This document shows, piece after piece, positions 58,545 through 64,000 of a stretch of DNA of 64,000 bases. The position numbers and the translations under genes are program-made. The notes under the pieces were generated by a model. The model was not told where the DNA came from, did no database searches, and worked only from the letters and a program-made list of their open reading frames with translations. Every line of letters begins with the position of its first letter. The first letter of the stretch is position 1. The stretch is from Citrifermentans bremense (GTDB lineage: Bacteria > Desulfobacterota > Desulfuromonadia > Geobacterales > Geobacteraceae): NCBI RefSeq assembly GCF_014218275.1, contig NZ_AP023213.1, positions 2,024,001 through 2,088,000 on the forward strand, read 5' to 3'.

Positions 58545-60416
58545 ATGAAAACGCTGCTCACGATGTTGATGCTGCTGTTGACGGTGCAGGCTTTTGGATT
58601 CGACGCCAAGTCACAATGCGTGATCTGCCATGGAGACAAGGCCAAGATGGAGTCTCTTGGCGCCGCGTCGATGTACCTGGACCCGGCCCAGGTCGATCGT
58701 GAAGTGGGGATGGAAGGAGCCAACTGCGTGGATTGTCACCTTGGGGACCCTTCCCAACCCTCAAAAGAAGCGTCTCACAAGGACATGCTGCGCCCCTTCC
58801 TGGTAGGGGTGGGGCCCAAGGTCAAGGGGCAGGCGGTTTCACGCGCCGACGCAGGGGCACTACAGCCGTTGGTTCCTGCCGGAGACGGGATGGACCGGAT
58901 GATACCGGAGGGGGATCCCAAGCGGCTGGAGGCGCTGGGGGTAAAGGTGCTGTCGGGAATCGAGTGGCACGACCGCGATCCCGAGACGCTCGCCTATGCT
59001 CCCAAGGTCGCCGAACAGACCTGCGGCAGGTGTCATGCCAAAGAGGTGAAGGACTACAACAGCTCGGCGAAGGGGCTATTGAAACATCAGCGCGCCTATC
59101 GTAAGTGGTCCGAGACCCTTCCCGGGCCGCAGAACTGCGGCATGTGGTTCGGGCAGAACTACGAAAACATGAAGAGCCAGACTTCAGTGCCTTTTACCGC
59201 CGCACAGAACGCTGCCACGGATCGCAGCTGCAACACCTGCCATCCCGGCTGCAATGACTGCCACTACAAGCCATTCACAGGAAAGGGGCGGCATTCCTAC
59301 GGTCAACCGGACACCGACAGCTGCTACGGCGGGGGGAGGGCGAGCATCTGCCATGCGGGGCCAATGGATAGGAGGCGCGGCGCCGGATATGTCCGCGGCG
59401 AATACGCTTTTCCGAGCAACCTGCCGAGAGGGGCCCATATAAAGGCCGGAGTACAATGCCTGGATTGCCACAAGCCGGTGAACCATCAGTTCGGCCACCT
59501 GGCCGCCGACGATGCGAGGGGGGCCTGCGCCAAGTGCCATGCCGACATCGTGAAAGCGGTGCAGGCTTCTTCGCACAGCAAGGTCGATTGTGCCGCCTGC
59601 CACATAACCGTCTCAGGCGCCTACCAGTACACCTTCTGGGGTAAGGGAAACTTTGCCGGCGTGGAAACGCCCTACGGGAAACACAAGGAATACTACGGCA
59701 CCCGCGACCTCCCGACCCTGATAAGGAATGCCTCGGGCCGCTGGATCGCGGTTAAACCGTATCCGATGGCGGTGCTGAACCAGACGATAGAAGCCGGGCC
59801 CACGGGACTTCTGTTCCGCTCGATCCCCAAGAGAAGCGTTCCCGGCAACGTCAGGATAGGGGAGCCTCCCGCTTTCGAGGTCTCCCGCGGCGCCACCGAC
59901 GTCAACGACGCCTTCATCATCGTCGGCACCCGGAACGATCTCCCTTCCGGCAACAAGGCGATCCTCTGGGTGCAGATGGACAAGCTGAGCCACGCCCTGG
60001 GGCAGCCGAGAGGTTGCGGAACCTGCCACGACTCCCACGCGCAGGTCGGCAAGTCCGAGTGGAGCTATTTCGAGGCGAAGGACGTAGCGAAACGGTTCAA
60101 AGGTAGCTACACGGTGACAGCCGACAAGAACGGGATCAGGTTCACCGATACCGTCTACGAGACCCCCGTGATGGCAGCCAATCGGAAAGTGGAGGACATA
60201 GCGCCTTTCGCCGTGCTGCCGAAAGACGCCTGGGATGTGAAGGGGGTAAACCTCTCCATTCCCTTCAACGAGAAGAAGACAGCGAAGGCAAGGCAGGAGC
60301 TTGACAGGTTCCTCTCCGAGCTCGACAAGCGGAAGGGGGGCGAGGAACTGCGGAAGATCAGAGTGATCGCCTACCACAACCTGGCGATGGCAAAGAAGAT
60401 GCTGAAGGCAATGTAG
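58545..60416 (+). CDS. Periplasmic multihaem c-type cytochrome (nine CXXCH)
   Basis: 623 residues from the ATG at 58545 (AAGGAGG upstream). A signal peptide (KTLLTMLMLLLTVQAFGF) sends it to the periplasm. Nine haem-binding motifs occur: CVICH, CVDCH, CGRCH, CNTCH, CNDCH, CLDCH, CAKCH, CAACH and CGTCH. In addition the segment SCYGGGRASICHAG (about 59332-59354) offers a CX8CH that could hold a tenth haem. The C-terminal 200 residues lack haem motifs and may be a catalytic or binding domain. It probably carries electrons or reduces an unknown substrate; no partner genes are adjacent. Confidence 0.92.
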   Translation: MKTLLTMLMLLLTVQAFGFDAKSQCVICHGDKAKMESLGAASMYLDPAQVDREVGMEGANCVDCHLGDPSQPSKEASHKDMLRPFLVGVGPKVKGQAVSRADAGALQPLVPAGDGMDRMIPEGDPKRLEALGVKVLSGIEWHDRDPETLAYAPKVAEQTCGRCHAKEVKDYNSSAKGLLKHQRAYRKWSETLPGPQNCGMWFGQNYENMKSQTSVPFTAAQNAATDRSCNTCHPGCNDCHYKPFTGKGRHSYGQPDTDSCYGGGRASICHAGPMDRRRGAGYVRGEYAFPSNLPRGAHIKAGVQCLDCHKPVNHQFGHLAADDARGACAKCHADIVKAVQASSHSKVDCAACHITVSGAYQYTFWGKGNFAGVETPYGKHKEYYGTRDLPTLIRNASGRWIAVKPYPMAVLNQTIEAGPTGLLFRSIPKRSVPGNVRIGEPPAFEVSRGATDVNDAFIIVGTRNDLPSGNKAILWVQMDKLSHALGQPRGCGTCHDSHAQVGKSEWSYFEAKDVAKRFKGSYTVTADKNGIRFTDTVYETPVMAANRKVEDIAPFAVLPKDAWDVKGVNLSIPFNEKKTAKARQELDRFLSELDKRKGGEELRKIRVIAYHNLAMAKKMLKAM

Positions 60417-60511
60417 CATGCCTGTCTTTTCCCCTTGACCCGTCTACTGCTTCACACTTTAGTCTTGTTTTTGTCACGGCCATGACAAATACACGGCAAA
60501 AGGAGTGAAAG

Positions 60512-60691
60512 ATGAAACACAAGGTAACGGTAGAAGAATGGGTGAAAAGATTCCGGGCCATCGGCCTGGACGACGCAGCGATGCACAAGTGGCATGAGCT
60601 CTTCGAGAGCGAGGACCCGGAAGGTCATCAGAGTTTCCTGGAATGGCTTGGGTTGCCACCTGAGAGGATAAGGGAAATTCGTCAGAGATAG
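60512..60691 (+). CDS. 59-residue protein, paralogue of the downstream MerR effector domain
   Basis: ATG at 60512 with AAAAGGAG upstream, TAG at 60689-60691; a short gene easily missed. The protein contains WVKRFRAIGLDDAAMHKWHE followed by LFE and HQSFLEWLGL. The C-terminus of the MerR protein encoded 65 bp downstream reads WVEMLRAAGMDEAAMRRWHI then FE and HHQFLLSLGI: the same module. So a free copy of the regulator's sensory or dimerisation domain is made beside it. Function unknown; it could bind the same ligand or form mixed dimers. A terminator separates the two genes. Confidence 0.85.
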   Translation: MKHKVTVEEWVKRFRAIGLDDAAMHKWHELFESEDPEGHQSFLEWLGLPPERIREIRQR

Positions 60692-60702
60692 GTCTCAACC
60701 CG

Positions 60703-60737
60703 GAACGCCTCCAACTTCACTGGAGGCGTTCACTTTT
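60703..60737 (+). terminator. Terminator between the small gene and merR
   Basis: GAACGCCTCCA (60703-60713), ACTTCAC loop, TGGAGGCGTTC (60721-60731), then ACTTTTG. A perfect 11-bp stem. Confidence 0.85.
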
Positions 60738-60755
60738 GTAAATCGAGGATAAGAG

Positions 60756-61289
60756 ATGTTTCGAGTTACAGAACTTGCACGGATGTTTGGCCTTTCGCGC
60801 AGCACCCTTTTGTATTATGACCGGATCGGGCTGTTGACGCCATCGGGACGCAGCGAGGCCGGTTACCGTCTTTATTCTCAGAGCAACCGGGACCGGTTGT
60901 CGACCATCTGCAGCTTCCGCCAGGCAGGGTTGAGCATCGAGGACATTCAGCGGGTCTTGTCGATGGAGGAAGACCGCAACGCGGCCGTCCTGAACCGGCG
61001 CATGCGTGAGCTCAGCGAGGAGATCCGGGCCTTGCAGGCCCAGCAGCATCTACTGGGCAAGATGCTGCAGGTCCAGTCGCAGGGAGAGTTGCCGGTAAAG
61101 GTCGACAAAGAGGCGTGGGTCGAGATGCTTCGCGCAGCCGGGATGGACGAAGCCGCGATGAGGAGATGGCACATCGAGTTCGAGCGCCGCGCCCCCGAAG
61201 CCCACCACCAATTCCTTCTTTCACTGGGGATAACCGAGGAAGAGACGCTTTCAATCCGGAAGTGGTCGGTAGAAGGGTGGGACGGCTAA
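60756..61289 (+). CDS. MerR-family regulator with C-terminal W-H helical domain
   Basis: 177 residues. The N-terminal HTH VTELARMFGLSRSTLLYYDRIGLL and the YRLYSQSNRDRL wing are classic MerR, followed by a coiled dimerisation helix (about 75-110) and a 60-residue C-terminal helical domain (AWVEMLRAAGMDEAAMRRWH) with no metal-binding cysteines. The same domain stands alone in the gene just upstream. The ligand is unknown. AAGAG precedes the ATG at 60756 (GATAAGAG). The gene ends 46 bp before a toxin-antitoxin pair. Confidence 0.9.
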   Translation: MFRVTELARMFGLSRSTLLYYDRIGLLTPSGRSEAGYRLYSQSNRDRLSTICSFRQAGLSIEDIQRVLSMEEDRNAAVLNRRMRELSEEIRALQAQQHLLGKMLQVQSQGELPVKVDKEAWVEMLRAAGMDEAAMRRWHIEFERRAPEAHHQFLLSLGITEEETLSIRKWSVEGWDG

Positions 61290-61300
61290 CCTTGGAAAAA

Positions 61301-61329
61301 TTGACAGCTGTTCTCATATTTGCTAACCT
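61301..61329 (+). promoter_or_regulatory. Promoter of the higBA-type pair
   Basis: TTGACA (61301-61306), 17-bp spacer and an extended -10, TGCTAACCT (61321-61329), just 7 bp before the toxin ATG. A start codon so close suggests a nearly leaderless message. Confidence 0.55.
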
Positions 61330-61335
61330 CCCACA

Positions 61336-61662
61336 ATGAATTACATCATCGAATATTTCCATGCTCGCGTTCTTGACGAGATTGAATCCTGGCCTGACGG
61401 CATTCTTGCCGATTATGCAAGGATCCTCGAACTGCTGATGGAATTCGGGCCTAATCTCCGGATGCCTCATTCACGATCGATGGGCGGTGGCATCTTTGAG
61501 GTGCGTCCGCGAGGTCGTGAAGGAATCGGTCGAGCATTCTATTGTTTTCAAATTGGGCAACGGATCATCATACTGCATGCATTTATTAAAAAGACGCAAG
61601 CCACACCGGAGCAGGAATTGAAGCTAGCCCGGAGAAGATTGAAGGAGGTTCAAAATGGCTGA
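61336..61662 (+). CDS. higB: HigB/RelE-type toxin (phage Gp49-like)
   Basis: 108 residues. The pattern YIIEYFHARVLDEIESWPDG, LMEFGPNLRMPHSRSMGGGIFEVRPRG, FYCFQIGQRIIILHAFIKK is the Gp49/HigB family of RelE-like ribosome-dependent mRNA interferases; the central Arg and the IILHAFIKKTQATP ending are typical. The toxin comes first and the antitoxin overlaps by eight bases, the usual HigBA order. The ribosome-binding site is weak (ACCTCCC is not a match), which would keep toxin synthesis low. Confidence 0.92.
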   Translation: MNYIIEYFHARVLDEIESWPDGILADYARILELLMEFGPNLRMPHSRSMGGGIFEVRPRGREGIGRAFYCFQIGQRIIILHAFIKKTQATPEQELKLARRRLKEVQNG

Positions 61663-61978
61663 CCTAAAATATCGACCGGTTGCACATGACCATAAGGCTT
61701 TCCTCAAAAAAGCAAACAAAAGAGATGGTTTCAAAAAAGCTTACGATGAATTAGAAGAAGAATATGCCTTGGCAAAAGAGATGCTTGCTGCCCGGGCAAG
61801 AGTAGGGCTATCACAGGAAGCCGTCGCAGAAATTATGGGAACAACAAAGAGTGCAATCTCAAGACTGGAAGCAGTCGGTAAGCACGCCCCTTCTTTGACT
61901 ACACTCAAGAAATACGCACAGGCAGTCGGCTGCCATCTTGAGATTAAATTTGTTCCTGAGCATGCCCAACCGGAATAG
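61655..61978 (+). CDS. higA: XRE-family antitoxin (HigA type)
   Basis: 107 residues. The C-terminal half is a Cro/C1-type HTH: ARARVGLSQEAVAEIMGTTKSAISRLEA, ending HAPSLTTLKKYAQAVGCHL. The N-terminal charged helices (AFLKKANKRDGFKKAYDELEEEYALAKEML) probably wrap the toxin. It overlaps higB by eight bases and has AAGGAGG just before its ATG inside higB. It should neutralise HigB and repress the promoter at 61301. Confidence 0.92.
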   Translation: MADLKYRPVAHDHKAFLKKANKRDGFKKAYDELEEEYALAKEMLAARARVGLSQEAVAEIMGTTKSAISRLEAVGKHAPSLTTLKKYAQAVGCHLEIKFVPEHAQPE

Positions 61979-62091
61979 CTAGCTCTTGAACATATAGCTA
62001 GTTTTGAAACGACTATATTTGTGCACTTCTGCTTGAAGCAGCTAGCTTTATTCGCCGTTATCTCATAAAACCCTTAAGGAGGGGCCGCAAG

Positions 62092-63141
62092 CTGCCTGCT
62101 TTTTCCGGACAGATCTTCGCAATTCTCTCTGCCGCGCTCTTCGGCGTGTCGCCTGTCTTCTGCAAGATGCTCATCGGCGGCATGTCGCCGGCTTTGCTCG
62201 CGGGACTCCTCTACCTCGGCTCGGGCCTCGGCCTGCAACTGGTTCTCTGCTTCCAGCGCAAGAACTCCCTCCACGAACTGGCGCAACTCTCGTCGCGCCA
62301 CCGGCTCAAGCTGATCGGCGCAATCTTCTCGGGCGGCATCGTAGCGCCAATCTGCCTCGCCTTCGGCATCAAGTACGGCTCAGCCTCTGAGGTTTCGCTG
62401 CTCCTTAACCTGGAGACGGTGGCGACGACCATCATCGCCTGGCTCGTCTTCAAGGAGTACATCGGCCCCTACGTCTGGACCGGAAAGGCCCTGATCCTGA
62501 TAGGCGCCTGCCTGGTGGTCCTCAAAGCCGACGGCGGCATGACCTTCTCCCTCTCCGGGGTCCTGGTCATCTGCGCCTGCGTCTTCTGGGGTATCGACAA
62601 CAACCTGACCCGGGACGTGGAGGAACTTTCCTCCACGGTGCTCGCCTCGGTGAAAGGGCTGGCCGCGGGGCTTTTCTCCATCTTCCTCTCGCTACTTTTC
62701 ACCGCCGGAGCCGCAACGCTGCCGCAGATCGCAGGCGCCTTGACCATCGGCGCCCTCAGCTACGGTCTCAGCCTGGTACTCTTCGTCGAGGCCCTGCGCA
62801 AAATCGGCGCGGCCAGGACTGCAACCTTTTTCGCCGTAGGTCCTTTCTTCGGCACGCTCCTCTCGGTGGCGCTTTTGGGAGAGCGCCCTCCTGCGGCTTA
62901 CTGGCTTGCCACGGTGCTGATGCTCGCGGGCATCGCCCTTTTGTACCTTGAAGTGCACCGGCACCGCCACGTGCACGAGGAAATGGCTCACGCACACCCC
63001 CACATCCACGACGAGCACCACGACCACGAACACCCGGAAGGGGAGGGCGATCTCTCTCACGACCATTACCACGTCCACCGTCCCATGAGTCACTCGCACG
63101 TCCACTGGCCGGACATACACCACCAGCATCATCATCACTGA
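62092..63141 (+). CDS. EamA/DMT-family transporter with histidine-rich C-terminus (probable CTG start)
   Basis: 349 residues if started at CTG 62092, which lies 9 bp after AAGGAGGGG (62076-62084). The in-frame GTG at 62146 would cut off most of the first helix (SGQIFAILSAALFGVSPVF), and no ATG exists between. Ten transmembrane segments in two EamA repeats follow (second repeat begins near GVLVICACVFWGIDNNLT). The cytosolic or periplasmic tail, about 60 residues, has roughly 25 His (for example HAHPHIHDEHHDHEH), as in metal-handling proteins. Export of a metal or small metabolite is guessed from the tail only. Confidence 0.85.
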   Translation: MPAFSGQIFAILSAALFGVSPVFCKMLIGGMSPALLAGLLYLGSGLGLQLVLCFQRKNSLHELAQLSSRHRLKLIGAIFSGGIVAPICLAFGIKYGSASEVSLLLNLETVATTIIAWLVFKEYIGPYVWTGKALILIGACLVVLKADGGMTFSLSGVLVICACVFWGIDNNLTRDVEELSSTVLASVKGLAAGLFSIFLSLLFTAGAATLPQIAGALTIGALSYGLSLVLFVEALRKIGAARTATFFAVGPFFGTLLSVALLGERPPAAYWLATVLMLAGIALLYLEVHRHRHVHEEMAHAHPHIHDEHHDHEHPEGEGDLSHDHYHVHRPMSHSHVHWPDIHHQHHHH

Positions 63142-63158
63142 ACGCCGCCTGCTTCGCC

Positions 63159-63187
63159 TTGACAAACCCCGCAGCTTTAGGACAATT
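63159..63187 (+). promoter_or_regulatory. Candidate sigma70 promoter of cydA
   Basis: TTGACA (63159-63164) with a GACAAT/ACAATT -10 at 16-17 bp, about 45 bp before the cydA ATG; AAGGTTTTTTAA follows. Confidence 0.5.
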
Positions 63188-63232
63188 TTAAGGTTTTTTA
63201 ATCAGCCTAATCCTGTCTCAGCGAGGCCTTTC

Positions 63233-64000
63233 ATGGATGATCTGCTTGCCGCACGCGCCCTTATGGGCGTTTCCCTTGCCTTTCACATCGTCTACGCGAC
63301 CATAGGGATAGGTCTTCCGCTGTTGCTGATGCTTGCCGAAGGGTTGTCCCTCAAAACCGGCGAGGAGGAGTGGCACGAGATCGCACGGAGCTGGATCCGG
63401 CCAGCCGGGGTCCTCTTCGCCATCGGCGCCGTCTCAGGCACCATCCTCTCTTTTGAGCTCGGCCTCCTCTGGCCCAAGTTCATGGTCTTTGCGGGGCCCA
63501 TGGTCGGGCTTGCCTTCTCCATGGAGGGGTTTGCCTTTTTCACCGAGGCCATCTTTCTCGCCCTTTACAGCTACGGCGAGCGCCGCCTGTCCCGCCGGGC
63601 CCAATTCCTCTGCACCATCCCCCTGGTCCTGGCCTCCGCCATTTCAGCCGTTTTCGTCATCAGCGCCAACGGCTGGATGAACACCCCAGGGGGCTTCCGC
63701 ATGGTGAACGGCGTCGCCTCGGACATTCGCCCGCTGATCGCCTTTGCCAACCAGGCCTGGCCGCACCAGGCGGTGCACGGAACCTTTGCCGCCTACGTGG
63801 CGACCGGCTTCGCCGTCGCGGGTTTTTACGCGGCGGATCTGTTGCGCGGCAGGAAGACGTCCCAGGTGAAACGCGCGCTCACCCTGTCGCTTGCCGTCGG
63901 CACCCTTTCCTTGCCGCTGATGCTGATGAGCGGGGATTGGGCGGCGGAGGCGCTGGCGGAAAACCAGAAGGCGAAACTGGCTGCGGCCGAGGCGCACTTC
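63233..64000 (+). CDS. cydA: Cytochrome bd ubiquinol oxidase subunit I (3' end beyond window)
   Basis: 256 residues visible from the ATG at 63233. It reduces O2 to water with quinol at low oxygen without pumping protons. The N-terminal helix LMGVSLAFHIVYATIGIG carries the haem b595 ligand His19 (by family numbering); MEGFAFFTEAIF and the NTPGGFRMVNG and HQAVHGTFAAYVATG segments with the b558 His follow. The gene runs off the window; cydB should be next. In an anaerobe like this it would serve oxygen defence. Confidence 0.93.
   Translation, partial: MDDLLAARALMGVSLAFHIVYATIGIGLPLLLMLAEGLSLKTGEEEWHEIARSWIRPAGVLFAIGAVSGTILSFELGLLWPKFMVFAGPMVGLAFSMEGFAFFTEAIFLALYSYGERRLSRRAQFLCTIPLVLASAISAVFVISANGWMNTPGGFRMVNGVASDIRPLIAFANQAWPHQAVHGTFAAYVATGFAVAGFYAADLLRGRKTSQVKRALTLSLAVGTLSLPLMLMSGDWAAEALAENQKAKLAAAEAHF

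Overview
The window looks like chromosome of a Geobacter-type bacterium (order Geobacterales, Desulfuromonadota). This is inferred from gene content and style: high-GC housekeeping genes, a multihaem periplasmic c-type cytochrome, a group 3b-like NiFe hydrogenase, a sigma54-dependent two-component system, a MucR protein, and palindromic spacer repeats. No database search was possible.

Layout. 1-9.1 kb: end of a TrpB2-type trpB, trpF, serA, a DAHP synthase, the NAD-salvage pair pncB-pncA behind a TPR protein, an SDR protein, and a small heat-shock gene split by one in-frame TAG. 9.1-10.1 kb: about 1 kb without a recognisable gene, holding a DnaA box and a very strong hairpin. 10.1-14 kb: four-gene NiFe hydrogenase operon with translational overlaps. 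14-21.7 kb: PHP phosphatase, mnmA, then a sulfur-assimilation cluster on the minus strand (metY, a ThiS-like carrier, a ThiF-like activator, a JAMM protease, a sulfite reductase, a TusA protein) with cysK divergent. The cluster matches the protein-thiocarboxylate route to homocysteine described in Wolinella. 21.7-29.7 kb: an orphan HybB-like membrane protein, an SNase-fold protein lacking key catalytic residues, a sigma54-promoted iron alcohol dehydrogenase with a histidine kinase and NtrC-type regulator behind it, and a glycosyltransferase. 29.8-37.8 kb: tRNA-Val, thrS-infC-rpmI-rplT, pheS-pheT-ihfA-merR, tRNA-Pro. 38-44.3 kb: pqiA halves-pqiB-pqiC, glk, mucR, FKBP isomerase.

44.47-55.08 kb is a 10.6-kb integrative element in a tRNA(CAU) gene. 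A 68-bp exact direct repeat of the tRNA 3' part forms both ends, and integrase arm-type repeats lie inside each end. It carries a tyrosine integrase, a small membrane protein, a serine resolvase, a small probable DNA-binding protein paired with a 602-residue P-loop protein I cannot name, a type III restriction-modification system, and an AlpA-type excisionase/regulator. The tRNA's original terminator now lies beyond the distal repeat.

55.1-58.1 kb looks like an older accessory zone: a PD-(D/E)XK-like protein, a GIY-YIG (T5orf172-like) protein, an hsdM 5' fragment running into a 20-bp tandem repeat, and a protein of unknown function. 58.5-64 kb returns to core-like DNA: a nine-haem (perhaps ten-haem) cytochrome, a 59-residue protein paralogous to the effector domain of the neighbouring MerR regulator, a higBA-type toxin-antitoxin pair, an EamA transporter with a histidine-rich tail and probable CTG start, and the start of cydA.

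The strongest leads are the integrative element with its unnamed P-loop/partner pair, the thiocarboxylate operon whose carrier ends GGG-Arg, the possible CX8CH haem site, the standalone MerR-effector paralogue, and the hsdM fragment fused to tandem repeats. Several starts were moved from the longest ORF to codons with a Shine-Dalgarno site, including ATA for infC and CTG for the EamA gene.
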